64,000 bases of DNA, taken from the NCBI GenBank assembly GCA_900756545.1, contig CAAEKO010000047.1, positions 6,297 through 70,296 of the forward strand. The letters are read 5' to 3'. Each line of letters starts with the position of its first letter. Position 1 is the stretch's first letter. Origin of the DNA: Clostridia bacterium. GTDB lineage: Bacteria > Bacillota > Clostridia > UBA1381. Shown here one piece after another: positions 1 through 8,931 of the stretch. Made by a program: the position numbers and the translations under genes. Below the pieces are notes generated by a model, which made no database searches, was not told the origin of the DNA, and saw nothing but the letters and a program-made list of their open reading frames with translations.

Positions 1-789
1 AAAATCCTGTGTCCAGCAGCTGTCGTATAGACCAACGCCCATTTTAAACAGATTGCCATTTAGGATATTGGCTCTGTGTTCCTCTGAATTCATCCAGCCG
101 TCTACCACCTGCTCTGGCTCCAAATACCCCATCGCGATATTCTCTGCGGCAAACCTGTACATGATTCCGGCAGAAACCATCCGGTCAAACGGCGACTTGC
201 CAGCAGAGGACATATGGTCAAAAAAATTATTTTCCGCCATATCCCGGCTGTGTGCCCGGGCGGCGGACGCCAGACCATCGTCCCACGCAAAGACAGGCAA
301 GCCGTTTACCTGCCTGATTTCATTCACCAGTTTAAGAATCTCTTTTTCCTTCCGGTAATTTCTATGCACGTCCTCGGGCGGACTGATATACACAGTTCTG
401 TTTTCCCCGCTCCAGGATACCCGGCATCCCAAAACCTCAGATACGACCCGCATAGGGACCAGCATCCTGTCCTGCAAAATCACCGGCGCAGCAGGCAGGG
501 AAACTGACTGTCCATTCACATCCATCACAGCCGAGCCAACCGACAATCCGGCCGATATGTTATCCTTTTGCAGAAACGCTGTTCCAGACTGCCAGGAAAT
601 TGCCGCCCCCATTTCTAACGCCATACCCCGGATGGGAATAAAAACTATATTTTCGATCATTACCGGCGGCTGGTCAAAGGCCAGCCTTTCCCCCTCCAGT
701 ACAACAAAAACCGGCTCTTCCGCCGCATTGGCTGTTTGCACTGTAAAGAATACTGCTGCAGCAGCCAGCAGAATCAATATCCTTTTCAT
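1..789 (-). CDS. Exported stalk-domain / CAP (SCP, YkwD-like) domain protein, 3' end outside window
   Basis: Reading the complement gives an open frame of 263 codons from ATG 787-789 to the window edge. It starts with a signal peptide (MKRILILLAAAAVFFTVQTA, then NA-A), followed by a copper amine oxidase N-terminal-like stalk domain (residues about 25-140; repeated PPVMIENIVFIPIRGMA and LVPMRVVSEVLG motifs). A CAP domain follows from about residue 150, recognisable by EIRQVNGLPVF, AARAHSRDMAENNFFDH, AENIAMGY and SEEHRANILNG. CAP domains of this bacterial class are extracellular and mostly of unknown activity. The ATG overlaps the TGA of the upstream LRR gene (ATGA), so the two are translationally coupled. 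The C-terminus is missing because the window begins here. Confidence 0.88.
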   Translation of the reverse strand, partial: MKRILILLAAAAVFFTVQTANAAEEPVFVVLEGERLAFDQPPVMIENIVFIPIRGMALEMGAAISWQSGTAFLQKDNISAGLSVGSAVMDVNGQSVSLPAAPVILQDRMLVPMRVVSEVLGCRVSWSGENRTVYISPPEDVHRNYRKEKEILKLVNEIRQVNGLPVFAWDDGLASAARAHSRDMAENNFFDHMSSAGKSPFDRMVSAGIMYRFAAENIAMGYLEPEQVVDGWMNSEEHRANILNGNLFKMGVGLYDSCWTQDF

Positions 790-2444
790 GATTCCTTCCC
801 CTCTGCAGCATTATTTTCATTTTTAACGATTTCCACTGTATTTGTTTTCATATTCCAGCTTACCTCTGCCATGAATGCCTCAGCTACTGCCCGCAGCGGT
901 ACAAGCATACGCCCGTTTTCAATTTTAGCGGACGCGCTCAAGGTTACCTCGCGTGTATCTGTGCCCTTCTTTATCTGCATCTGCTCTTTATCTGCCGTAA
1001 TCTCTACCTGCGTACCATTACTTTCAGCAACCGCCGATTTTGTTTTCTCATCCCAACTTACTTCTGCGCCAAGCGCCTCAAATACCGCGCGCACCGGAAC
1101 GAGTACAGCATTCCTCTCCATGACGGGAGGCTGGTCAAACCAGACTTTTTCTCCATTTAGCAGCACGTGTATCATATAGCGGTATTCCAGCCCATGCTCC
1201 ATGGCATACATTTCCGCATATGAATCTTCGTCACAATATATCACAGGATTACATCCTTCAAAAGCTCTGTCCTGAATAATCACCACGTTGCAGGGCAGAT
1301 ATACCCACTCCAGCTTCGTACATCCCATAAACGTGCAGTAATCCAGAATAGACTGTGTCTCCGGCACCTGCAAACAGGTTAGGGCAGCGCAGTTCAGAAA
1401 CGCCCGTTCAATATTCTCCATGGACCAGGGCAGCCTGATCTCCGTTATCTGCGAGCAGCCGTCAAAGGCGCCATTCTGTATGCTTCGTACACCCCTGGGT
1501 ATAGTCACGCTTCCGCTTTTTCCCGGTGGACAGCAGATCAAATCCAGCATATCCCGGCTGTACAAAATGCCGTCCACACTTTTATACCGGTCAGAATTGC
1601 CGGCTTCAATGGCCGTCAATGCCATACATCCGGAAAAGCACGACACGTTCAAGCTTTCCAGCCCCGCCGGCAAAGTAATGGATTTCAGCCCCGTACACCC
1701 GGAAAATGCCATAGTCATGATGGATAAAAGGCTTTCTGGCAGAACTGTCTCGGTCATACTGCTGCAGCCTGAAAACGCGCTGTATCCAATTACTTCCGTC
1801 CCTTCCCGTACTGTAACCCTGCCGGATATCCCGCCTGGACAAAGCTTAAGGCACTTTTCGTCTTTTGTATATAACAGTCCGTCCGCTGCAGTGTAGCTTG
1901 CATTTTCCTCCGGCATAGTCAGACTTTTTAATTGTCCGCAGGACGTAAAATTTCCTGTCCCCAGCTCTGCAAGACCAGCTGGGAAAACAACCGCTTCCAG
2001 ATACGGATTTTCAGTTACCGCACCCATTTGAATTTTCACTACAGTCTCCGGAATTTTAAAAACCGCATCTTTTTTTGCCCGCGGATATGCGATCAGGCAT
2101 GTCATATCTTTGGTATACAATACGCCGTCCACACTTTTCAGCATGGGGTTTTCCGCATCCACGCTTATTTCAGCCAGGCTCTTGCACTCGGAAAGCCCGT
2201 TTACCCCCGTAATACCGGCATGCAGGATAATTTCAGTAATTGCTTCTATTGCTTTGTCCGCAGAAGAAATAAAGTCTAACCTGCGTATACTGCTGGGAAC
2301 CGCCGCCGCACCGCCCAGTCCTGTATACCCCACGGCAGTCATATCTGCCGGGTCTATGATAAATCCGCCGCATTCTGCAAATGCAGAACAATGTATACAG
2401 ACGGCTAATATAAAAAAAGCCGTTATGATAGTTATTCTTCTCAT
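786..2444 (-). CDS. Secreted BspA-type leucine-rich-repeat protein with C-terminal stalk domain
   Basis: The protein has a signal peptide (MRRITIITAFFILAVCIHCSAFA), a series of BspA/LRR_5 repeats over about residues 40-410 (motifs such as AFSGCTGLKSITLP and AFDGCSQITEIRLP, with inserted DGxLYTKD segments), and a C-terminal stalk domain of two halves (PPVMERNAVLVPVRAVFEA and KIENGRMLVPLRAVAEA). BspA-type LRRs are surface ligand-binding repeats; the ligand is unknown. I chose ATG 2442-2444 because it begins the signal peptide and has AAAGGA upstream; an in-frame GTG at 2468 would add eight residues before it. It lies between a stalk-domain gene and the CAP gene, with which it overlaps by ATGA. 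Confidence 0.85.
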   Translation of the reverse strand: MRRITIITAFFILAVCIHCSAFAECGGFIIDPADMTAVGYTGLGGAAAVPSSIRRLDFISSADKAIEAITEIILHAGITGVNGLSECKSLAEISVDAENPMLKSVDGVLYTKDMTCLIAYPRAKKDAVFKIPETVVKIQMGAVTENPYLEAVVFPAGLAELGTGNFTSCGQLKSLTMPEENASYTAADGLLYTKDEKCLKLCPGGISGRVTVREGTEVIGYSAFSGCSSMTETVLPESLLSIMTMAFSGCTGLKSITLPAGLESLNVSCFSGCMALTAIEAGNSDRYKSVDGILYSRDMLDLICCPPGKSGSVTIPRGVRSIQNGAFDGCSQITEIRLPWSMENIERAFLNCAALTCLQVPETQSILDYCTFMGCTKLEWVYLPCNVVIIQDRAFEGCNPVIYCDEDSYAEMYAMEHGLEYRYMIHVLLNGEKVWFDQPPVMERNAVLVPVRAVFEALGAEVSWDEKTKSAVAESNGTQVEITADKEQMQIKKGTDTREVTLSASAKIENGRMLVPLRAVAEAFMAEVSWNMKTNTVEIVKNENNAAEGKES

Positions 2445-2519
2445 TGATGCGCTGATCCTTTCAGTCACTTTACCGAGTTTCTCTGAAACCTGCCTTCCCC
2501 AGCTCTAAACCGCCTGAAA

Positions 2520-2541
2520 CCGCATGTGCGTACACATGCGG
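2520..2541 (-). other. Intercistronic hairpin
   Basis: CCGCATGTG and CACATGCGG form a perfect 9-bp stem with a 4-nt loop, just after the stalk-domain gene and before the LRR gene on the minus strand. No T-run follows, so it is more likely an RNA-processing or stability element than a terminator. Confidence 0.45.
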
Positions 2542-2551
2542 CCAGCGATTC

Positions 2552-3286
2552 TCACTCTTCAGCTTCAATAAACCGGATGGTATATATGTATTCCTCCCCA
2601 TCTTTACGCAGAGTCACCGTCGCCGTAGGCCTTTTTTTGTAAGCCTGGGTGATCTTATAATCAATTCCATAATATGTTTTCATGACCTGCACTATCGGAA
2701 TCCGATCCTTAGATACCACCTGTGTATACTCTGTCACCCCGGGATCAATGGGAATATCTACCGCATACTCCTCCAGGATTTCCGTATGCACACCGTTTCC
2801 GCCTTCTACAGGCACGACCTCCTCCGGTCTGTACAGCCGGATAGAATCCAATCCAAACCGAAATCCCTTCTGCTCAATCTCAACAACATTGGCCTGCTCA
2901 TTCCACCGCGCCGATCCGCCGTACACCATAGGTACGCTTTCCATTGGGATATAGAACACGCCGTTGATCCGGCACGCTTCCGCGTTCATAACTTTTCCGC
3001 ATCCGCCGTCCGCCACTGTAGTACTGTTTTCCGTATAGCAGACAGAATATTCCCCATCCTTGGTCACTGTCGCAGTCCCTGCCCGGGAATCATATCGAAT
3101 GCGTTGGCCCATTGCATAAAAAATATCGTCTGCCGGCAGGAATACTTTGCCGTCGCAAACCACTGCCGGATGGTTCATGTCAACTTTTGTTCCATTCATC
3201 AGAACCCCCGGCGCGGCGGCGAATACTGTTACCACCGTCAGCGCCAGCGTCAGACATATGCTAACCAAAAACCTAATCTCCTTCAT
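2552..3286 (-). CDS. Secreted stalk-domain (copper amine oxidase N-terminal-like) protein
   Basis: A 244-residue protein with a signal peptide (MKEIRFLVSICLTLALTVVT, then VFAAA) and one stalk domain over about residues 28-135 (VLMNGTKVDMNHPAVVCDG, KVFLPADDIFYAMG, GVFYIPMESVPMVYGG). The last 100 residues are not recognised. These domains are thought to be extracellular display or anchoring modules in Clostridia; no copper chemistry is implied. Its ATG overlaps the TGA of the anti-sigma-like gene (3283-3286), placing it in the sigma-factor operon. It may be a target or a sensor of that system, which is inference. Confidence 0.8.
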   Translation of the reverse strand: MKEIRFLVSICLTLALTVVTVFAAAPGVLMNGTKVDMNHPAVVCDGKVFLPADDIFYAMGQRIRYDSRAGTATVTKDGEYSVCYTENSTTVADGGCGKVMNAEACRINGVFYIPMESVPMVYGGSARWNEQANVVEIEQKGFRFGLDSIRLYRPEEVVPVEGGNGVHTEILEEYAVDIPIDPGVTEYTQVVSKDRIPIVQVMKTYYGIDYKITQAYKKRPTATVTLRKDGEEYIYTIRFIEAEE

Positions 3287-4275
3287 TCCTGCTCTCCTTG
3301 TCCCATGATTGATTTACAGCTTTCCATCCATTCTTCTTCAGAAAGACCTTCCGCCTTGACCATATACCATACCCCGCCGTTATGGAAAACGACCTCCGCG
3401 CCTATCTCTGTCTTACTTACTACAGCCGCTGCGCCGCCTATAGTGATTTCCTCACCACGGACGGCAGGCAGATTCGTTTCCATTTTTGTTGTTTTGACGG
3501 TGAGTGCCCGCGCACCGTCTGCCGATCTATATTTATACGCCCATATATCATAATATGGTTCTTGTGTCTCCGCAAAAACACTCATATTTCTGGTTTCCGG
3601 CGTGATATTCTCCAAATCTGCCGGTACAGTTAGCTTCGCCGCTACATCTACCCCCAGATATGCCGCATAGTCAGCTTTTGTCCATTCCCTGCTGACCAAG
3701 TCCACCTGATCTGAGGTCACGCCCTTTACTGCCGGTACGCTTGTATTTTGTTCTTCCGGCTGCTCCTGGACGTCCTTTACCTGTAGTGAAGGCTGAGCGG
3801 GCGCTTCTGTCTGTATAGGCGTCTGCGTTTTTTCCGGCGCCTTCGGCTTCACTGTTGGAGTCTGCGTCTTTTGGGGGACTATGGTCTTTTTCGGCTTCGA
3901 CGTTTTCTCAGCAGTTTTTGTGTTCTCTGCCTGTTTTTTCGGGAGAATGGTGCTTTCAGCCGCCTGTACCGGCGCTGCCGTTACCACAGGCGTTCCGTCC
4001 GGCAAATCTGTTTCCGCCGGTTGATGCGTCACGACCACCGCATTATCTGGCGGAAGGATATCCGAAGATCTTTCTTTATTTAAATCACGCAGCACTGGAT
4101 AGCTTAATATCGCCGCGGAAACTATGCATATCCCTGCCGCTGCCACGCCCAGAGGATATAACTTCCGACGGGCAGGCCGTTTTAGGGAATTTTGGGCAAG
4201 TATCCGTGCTAATAATTCTTCATTCGGCTGTATATCGTCATTTGCTTTCTTATACCAATCCTTAAACAAAATCAT
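3283..4275 (-). CDS. Putative anti-sigma factor, single-pass membrane protein
   Basis: A 330-residue protein with a short cytoplasmic N-terminus (about 1-38), one membrane segment (YPLGVAAAGICIVSAAILSY, about 40-60), a Pro/Thr/Lys-rich linker (about 70-180) and a C-terminal globular domain (about 190-330, ending VVFHNGGVWYMVKAEGLSEE). The end resembles the extracytoplasmic DUF4367-like domain of Clostridial anti-sigma factors. The gene starts 14 nt inside the 3' end of the ECF sigma gene, the classic sigma/anti-sigma arrangement. The role is inferred mainly from this position and topology: no zinc-binding ZAS motif (HxxxCxxC) is visible in the N-terminus, so how it would bind the sigma factor is unclear. 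Confidence 0.68.
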   Translation of the reverse strand: MILFKDWYKKANDDIQPNEELLARILAQNSLKRPARRKLYPLGVAAAGICIVSAAILSYPVLRDLNKERSSDILPPDNAVVVTHQPAETDLPDGTPVVTAAPVQAAESTILPKKQAENTKTAEKTSKPKKTIVPQKTQTPTVKPKAPEKTQTPIQTEAPAQPSLQVKDVQEQPEEQNTSVPAVKGVTSDQVDLVSREWTKADYAAYLGVDVAAKLTVPADLENITPETRNMSVFAETQEPYYDIWAYKYRSADGARALTVKTTKMETNLPAVRGEEITIGGAAAVVSKTEIGAEVVFHNGGVWYMVKAEGLSEEEWMESCKSIMGQGEQE

Positions 4276-4771
4276 ATCCCCCTTTCAGCATTTTTTTCAG
4301 CATTTCACGTCCTCTATGTAACTGGCTTTTCACTGTGGTTTCCTTTTCACCTAAGCTCTGCGCGATCTCCCGCACACTCATCTCCTCATAATAAAACAGG
4401 TGGATCACCGCCCTGTACTTCTTCGGCAGCTCCAGCACCGCATAATAGACTTCGCCTTTTTCCGGCGTATCAAACGGGATGTCTTCTTCTAAAGGCACTG
4501 TCCGTTTAAACCACGAGCTTGTAAACAGGCTTTTACTGCAATTCACCGTTACTCGGATCAGCCACGCCTTGATATGCTCCTCACTTGCCAGCTCATCCTT
4601 ATGCTGGAGATACCTTAAAAAAACCTCCTGCGTCACATCTTCAGCATTGGCTGTATTTTTCGTCTGGGACAATGCCAGCTTATACACCATTGCAAAGTAT
4701 TTTTCAATGGTGTGGGAAACTTCTGCTGTCGGCATTTTTTCCTGAAGCACCACCCTGTTTCCCCCTTCCAT
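4262..4771 (-). CDS. ECF-family RNA polymerase sigma factor
   Basis: A 169-residue protein from ATG 4769-4771, chosen because GGAAAG lies 8 nt upstream; an ATG at 4795 would add eight residues. Region 2 spans about residues 20-85 (AMVYKLALSQTKNTANAEDV, then TQEVFLRYL). Region 4 spans about 110-165 with a helix-turn-helix (MSVREIAQSLGEKETTVKSQ, then LHRGREML). There is no sigma-1.1 or sigma-3, as expected for an ECF factor. It heads a minus-strand group with its probable anti-sigma factor and cell-envelope proteins, suggesting an envelope-stress or surface regulon. The promoter it recognises was not identified; the 4800-4860 region carries two CAACYTTTT boxes on the minus strand that could be part of an autoregulated promoter. 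Confidence 0.9.
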   Translation of the reverse strand: MEGGNRVVLQEKMPTAEVSHTIEKYFAMVYKLALSQTKNTANAEDVTQEVFLRYLQHKDELASEEHIKAWLIRVTVNCSKSLFTSSWFKRTVPLEEDIPFDTPEKGEVYYAVLELPKKYRAVIHLFYYEEMSVREIAQSLGEKETTVKSQLHRGREMLKKMLKGGYDFV

Positions 4772-4954
4772 AATAAATACTTTCCAGAAACGCAAAAGGT
4801 TGCATTTATTTTAAATTTTTTTTACAAATCTAAAAAGTTGTATTTTTAACGCGGTTAAGCCACAAAAAATCAACTCTGCTGATATTTTACCACATTTTTT
4901 TACCAAAAACAAGCCTTCTAAACAACGCCTTTCTTACATTTTCTTTAAAAGTAC

Positions 4955-4983
4955 TTGACAGGGTAAAAAAAATACTGTATTAT
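4955..4983 (+). promoter_or_regulatory. Sigma-A promoter of the gntR/ABC operon
   Basis: TTGACA at 4955-4960, a 17-bp spacer and TATTAT at 4978-4983, some 40 bp before the GntR start. Confidence 0.85.
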
Positions 4984-5006
4984 ATGTATTAATACAGTTA
5001 ATACAG
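4975..5006. promoter_or_regulatory. Probable GntR operator: inverted repeat plus third half-site
   Basis: CTGTATTA (4975-4982) and TAATACAG (4990-4997) form a perfect 8-bp inverted repeat with a 7-bp centre that covers the -10 element. A third copy of TAATACAG follows at 4999-5006. The position predicts autorepression by the GntR protein encoded immediately downstream. Confidence 0.8.
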
Positions 5007-5020
5007 AAATGAGGGATTTT

Positions 5021-5395
5021 ATGTTCCAGCTGGATTTTGGCGACCATCGGCCGCTGTATGAGCAGATCAAGGATAAAATCAAACGCCTGATCATCAGCGG
5101 AGTCCTTGCCGAGCACGACAAAATTCCATCCGTCCGCGAGCTGGCGGCCCAGCTTGCCATCAATCCCAACACAATCCAAAAGGCCTACAAGGACTTGGAA
5201 AGTGAAGGGTATATCTATTCCCAGCGTGCCCGGGGAAGCTTTGTCGCGCCTGTGTCCGAAACGCCGGAAAATGAGCGTATCCGCCTTCTTAGGGCACAGC
5301 TTGAAGAAACCGTAAAAGAACTTTTCTACTTAGGTGAAAGTTATGAAAGCATTATTCTGCAGATCCAGTCTGCGTATCAAGGAGGATTGCAATGA
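5021..5395 (+). CDS. GntR-family (YtrA subfamily) transcriptional regulator
   Basis: A protein of about 124 residues with an N-terminal winged helix-turn-helix (PLYEQIKDKIKRLIISGVLA, PSVRELAAQLAINPNTIQKA, LESEGYIYSQRARGSF) and only a short helical C-terminal tail, the YtrA-type architecture. ATG 5021 is preferred since GAGGGA precedes it; ATG 5009 lacks a ribosome binding site. The gene is followed with an ATGA overlap by an ABC ATPase and then a permease, like the B. subtilis ytr operon. The promoter carries a matching palindrome over its -10, so autorepression of the operon is likely. The inducing signal is unknown; related systems often answer cell-wall antibiotics. Confidence 0.9.
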   Translation: MFQLDFGDHRPLYEQIKDKIKRLIISGVLAEHDKIPSVRELAAQLAINPNTIQKAYKDLESEGYIYSQRARGSFVAPVSETPENERIRLLRAQLEETVKELFYLGESYESIILQIQSAYQGGLQ

Positions 5396-6291
5396 TTCAC
5401 ATCGAAAACCTGACTAAAACATACCATAAGTATAAAGCCTTGGACGGTCTTTCCCTGCACGCGGCGAAAGGTTCCGTGTACGGCCTGGTCGGACCGAACG
5501 GCGCGGGAAAGACTACGCTGATTAAACAGCTTGCCGGTGTATGCCGACCCGATTCCGGCGTAATCCATATTGACGGTGCGCCTGTGTATGAAAACCCGGC
5601 TGTAAAAAGCAGACTGGTTTATATCAGCGACTATCCTTATTTTTATCCCGCCTCTACCATCCGCGATATGGCGAAACTCTATGCCGGTTTTTACCCGTCC
5701 TGGAGCTGGGACCGGTTCGAAAGCCTTCAAAGCACTTTTGGTATAAATCCAAGATGCAGCTTCCGCCGGCTTTCCAAGGGAATGCAGAAGCAGGCTGTTT
5801 TCTGGGCAGGCATATCTGCCCGGCCCGAAGTGATGATTCTGGACGAACCCATGGATGGCCTTGATCCTGTGGTTCGGCGCAGCGTATGGAAGCTTTTGAT
5901 GCAGGACGTTTATGATAATAAAATGACCATTTTAGTTTCCAGCCATAATCTTCGGGAACTGGAGGATGTCTGTGATCATGTGGGTATTCTCTTCAACGGC
6001 AAAATCGTCCTTGAAAAATCCTTAGACGATACAAAGGGTAGTATTCACAAGGTACAGGCCGCTTTTTCCGAAAGCTTTCCGCCGGAACTGGAAAGGACTC
6101 TGGATATTCTGCATAAAGAGCAGTTCGGTACGATCTGGAGTCTGGTGGTCCGGGGCAGCTCCGGCGAAATCCGCAGTGTACTGACAGCGCATCATCCCCG
6201 TGTCTGCGACGTCCTGCCGCTGACTCTGGAGGAGGTATTTATCTATGAATTGGGAGGTATGGGTTATGAAATCGAAAGCATCATTCTTTAA
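5392..6291 (+). CDS. ABC transporter ATP-binding protein
   Basis: A 299-residue ATPase with Walker A (GPNGAGKTT, about residue 34), a variant signature (RLSKGMQKQ), Walker B plus D-loop (VMILDEPMDGLDP) and the H-loop (LVSSHN). The last 90 residues form the accessory domain common in ABC-2 type ATPases of the YtrB/CcmA group. It pairs with the membrane protein encoded next, which starts inside its 3' end, and with the GntR regulator that overlaps its start. Substrate unknown; export or antibiotic sensing is inferred from family and context. Confidence 0.9.
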   Translation: MIHIENLTKTYHKYKALDGLSLHAAKGSVYGLVGPNGAGKTTLIKQLAGVCRPDSGVIHIDGAPVYENPAVKSRLVYISDYPYFYPASTIRDMAKLYAGFYPSWSWDRFESLQSTFGINPRCSFRRLSKGMQKQAVFWAGISARPEVMILDEPMDGLDPVVRRSVWKLLMQDVYDNKMTILVSSHNLRELEDVCDHVGILFNGKIVLEKSLDDTKGSIHKVQAAFSESFPPELERTLDILHKEQFGTIWSLVVRGSSGEIRSVLTAHHPRVCDVLPLTLEEVFIYELGGMGYEIESIIL

Positions 6292-8251
6292 TGGGGCCGT
6301 TTTCCGTTCGGACTGCAAACGGCTCTGGTGGGTCGGCGCACTGCATACAGCTTTTCTGCTGGTATCCTGCATCATGCCGTTTTTTATGAATGTATTTTTG
6401 AGCAGTGCCAGCTCTGCTGTTCCTTCTACAGCCAGCTTCTTATTCCACAAAAGCGAAGCTGCCTTTGCTATCCAGCTCTTACTTCCTGCCGGGCTTTGCG
6501 TACTGCTTTTTTCTTATCTGCATAATGGCAGCGTCTGTACCAGCCTGCACGGAATGCCCTTATGCCGGCGGACGCTATACGTTTCCCACTGTACCGCCGG
6601 GCTGTTCCTTCTGACTGTACCAGTGATTCTAAATGGCTTAATCCTGCTCTGCGGGCTGGCTAATCCTCATATTGCCTTTGTTCTGTCCGCCCGGCATATC
6701 GGCGCATGGGTTTCGGTTCAGCTCGTCTATACCCTGCTGTTTTTCAGCATTACCGCCTTTGTAGGCATGTTCACCGGAAATAGCGTGGCACATCTGATTT
6801 TCCCGTATATTTTTGCGTGCTTGCCTATGTTTTTATGGATGCTCGGCCATTGGGTTATTACCGCTCACCTATATGGCTACTATTCCTTCTCCGCCTCCCG
6901 GGGGTTGGTTTTTTTGTACCATACGCCCTTTAAACTCATACATTATGGCTACGCCATCCCTATGTACTTGATTTTATCCGTCCTGCTGCTGACTGGCGCA
7001 TATTTGGCCTATAAGCTCCGGCCGCTGGAGAATTGCGGAGAAATCATCGTCTTTCCCAAGCTGCGTCCCGTTTTCATTTTTGGGGTTGCTCTGTGCGCAG
7101 GCTTTTTAGGCTATTGCTATACCCGTCATTTCTGGCAGTCGGAGTCCATTTTCATTCTGCTTGTATTTGGCCTGCCGGGATTGTTGATCGCACACATGCT
7201 TTCCCGCCGTGCCCTGACGTTCCGTGGTTTTCTCAGACCATGCCTCGGCTTCTGCATATTCATCCTTGCGTTGTTTTGCGTGTTCAGGTTTGATCTGACT
7301 GGATATGAACGCCGTATTCCCGCCTTGGACAGTATTGCGGGCGTGTCCCTCAAATGGCCTGAAAATCCCGAACGGGACAAAATCTATATCAACGGCCGCT
7401 GGGCAACAGAATCGGAGCCGTATGATTCAGTCATGACCGACCCGGCCGACATTCAGAACGTCATCTCCCTGCACAAATATAAGCTGGAAAATCGGAAACT
7501 GCCGTCAAATCCCGTCAACATCCCGATTAGCTATATCCTGAAAAACGGAAAAACCATACGCCGTTTTTATGCCCTGTCCATACAGACTGACAGCCAGTAC
7601 CTTGCGCCGGTATGGAACGCGGAAAAAACAAAAAAAAGCCATTTCCCCATTCTGGACGGGACAGAAAAAAACATTACGGATATTACCATATCAGACAGCC
7701 GCCTGATTTCAGATCAAGGCTACACCTATCCAGAGGCGCAGGACCGGCTTTTAGCGGCGTTGGAAAAAGATTTGCGGGAATCTACCCTGCTCACCTCCTT
7801 CGTTTATGAACGGGCGTTGACAAAGCTGGACATCCAGTATACAAAGCCCTTGACCTTTTTAGATACAGGCGAGCCGGTAGACAACAAAAACAACGCGCTT
7901 TTCGGGAAACGATCCATGCATATCCCGATACTTTCTTCCTATAAAAATACGATTTCCCTGCTGCAGGAGCTGGGCTTTTACGATAATCTGCTCACACCGG
8001 AAGATATTACGATAATTTCAGCAGACGCTCAGGACGCCTACCATGGGGAGATAAGCTCTGCAATGACGACAGACCCGGCGGAAATCGCTGAAATTTATAA
8101 CTATATAAACACGCGTTACCTTTCCGGCGGAGATGAGCAGATACTGGATAAATGGATTAGTCTGAATTTTGCTGCGGGCAATACCTCCTTTCGGTATGAA
8201 ACTGCGATCACTGACGATTTGCCAACGGCTCTTTGCAGGCTTTTGGGCTGA
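6266..8251 (+). CDS. ABC-2 type permease-like membrane protein
   Basis: A 661-residue protein from ATG 6266, preceded by GGGAGG at 8 nt; an upstream in-frame ATG at 6245 has no such site. About the first 350 residues hold many hydrophobic segments (FLLVSCIMPFFMNVFL, LLLPAGLCVLLFSYL, LLTVPVILNGLILLCG and others). The last 300 residues are mostly hydrophilic, a large soluble domain of unknown fold. It overlaps the ATPase gene by 26 nt, supporting one operon and one complex. No specific substrate motif is recognised. Confidence 0.78.
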   Translation: MKSKASFFNGAVFRSDCKRLWWVGALHTAFLLVSCIMPFFMNVFLSSASSAVPSTASFLFHKSEAAFAIQLLLPAGLCVLLFSYLHNGSVCTSLHGMPLCRRTLYVSHCTAGLFLLTVPVILNGLILLCGLANPHIAFVLSARHIGAWVSVQLVYTLLFFSITAFVGMFTGNSVAHLIFPYIFACLPMFLWMLGHWVITAHLYGYYSFSASRGLVFLYHTPFKLIHYGYAIPMYLILSVLLLTGAYLAYKLRPLENCGEIIVFPKLRPVFIFGVALCAGFLGYCYTRHFWQSESIFILLVFGLPGLLIAHMLSRRALTFRGFLRPCLGFCIFILALFCVFRFDLTGYERRIPALDSIAGVSLKWPENPERDKIYINGRWATESEPYDSVMTDPADIQNVISLHKYKLENRKLPSNPVNIPISYILKNGKTIRRFYALSIQTDSQYLAPVWNAEKTKKSHFPILDGTEKNITDITISDSRLISDQGYTYPEAQDRLLAALEKDLRESTLLTSFVYERALTKLDIQYTKPLTFLDTGEPVDNKNNALFGKRSMHIPILSSYKNTISLLQELGFYDNLLTPEDITIISADAQDAYHGEISSAMTTDPAEIAEIYNYINTRYLSGGDEQILDKWISLNFAAGNTSFRYETAITDDLPTALCRLLG

Positions 8252-8266
8252 TTCCGCAAATTCTTA

Positions 8267-8295
8267 TTGCACTCGCCGGCAGATTATGGTACAAT
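8267..8295 (+). promoter_or_regulatory. Promoter of hisH-hisF
   Basis: TTGCAC at 8267-8272, a 17-bp spacer and TACAAT at 8290-8295 with TGG immediately before the -10, shortly before the hisH start. Confidence 0.8.
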
Positions 8296-8313
8296 AGACC
8301 ACAGGTGATAGAT

Positions 8314-8919
8314 ATGATAGCAGTAATTGATTACGGGGCAGGCAACCTGCACAGCGTCTGCAATGCTCTGGCGTATCTGGGGGCAAAAGCCGTAGTTTCC
8401 GGCGACCAGGAAACTATCCTACAGGCTGATAAAATCATCTTGCCTGGGGTTGGCGCCTTTGGGGACGCCATGGCCTGTCTAAAAAAGACCGGACTTTGCG
8501 AGGCCGTAAAAATAGCCGCGTCCAGCGGCACGCCGCTTTTAGGCATCTGCCTGGGGCTTCAGCTTTTATTTGAAAGCAGTGAAGAAAGTCCAGGCGTAGA
8601 CGGTTTGGGCGTTTTCAAGGGTTCGTTCCGCAAAATCCCAAAGCAGAATGGAATCAAAATTCCCCATATCGGCTGGAACAGTCTCGAAAGCGCAAAGCCC
8701 TCCAAAATCCTGAAGGATTTAGGAAAAGACCCGTATGTGTATTTTGTCCACTCTTATTATCTGGAAGCAGGCGACCCGGCAGACGTGTCAGCTTATACTA
8801 CCTATGGAACGCGGTTTGCCGTGGCAGCAGAACGGGACAATGTATTCGCCGTCCAGTTTCATCCGGAAAAAAGCGGGGATACAGGCTTAAAGATCCTGAA
8901 AAACTTTGTGGAACTGTAA
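8314..8919 (+). CDS. hisH: Imidazole glycerol phosphate synthase, glutaminase subunit
   Basis: A 201-residue class I glutamine amidotransferase that supplies ammonia to HisF for the fifth step of histidine synthesis. The start MIAVIDYGAGNLHSV is typical of HisH and has AGGTGA upstream. The catalytic triad is present: Cys in LLGICLGLQLLFE and His-Glu in AVQFHPEKSG. The glycine-rich LPGVGAFGDAM oxyanion region is intact. It is followed 12 nt later by hisF. No other his genes lie in the window, so the rest of the pathway must be elsewhere. Confidence 0.95.
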   Translation: MIAVIDYGAGNLHSVCNALAYLGAKAVVSGDQETILQADKIILPGVGAFGDAMACLKKTGLCEAVKIAASSGTPLLGICLGLQLLFESSEESPGVDGLGVFKGSFRKIPKQNGIKIPHIGWNSLESAKPSKILKDLGKDPYVYFVHSYYLEAGDPADVSAYTTYGTRFAVAAERDNVFAVQFHPEKSGDTGLKILKNFVEL

Positions 8920-8931
8920 GGAGAAAAAACA

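Noticed and set aside
4800..4870. Clear ECF-type autoregulated promoter for the sigma gene
   Set aside because: CAACYTTTT boxes exist on the minus strand, but no -10 partner at the right spacing could be identified.
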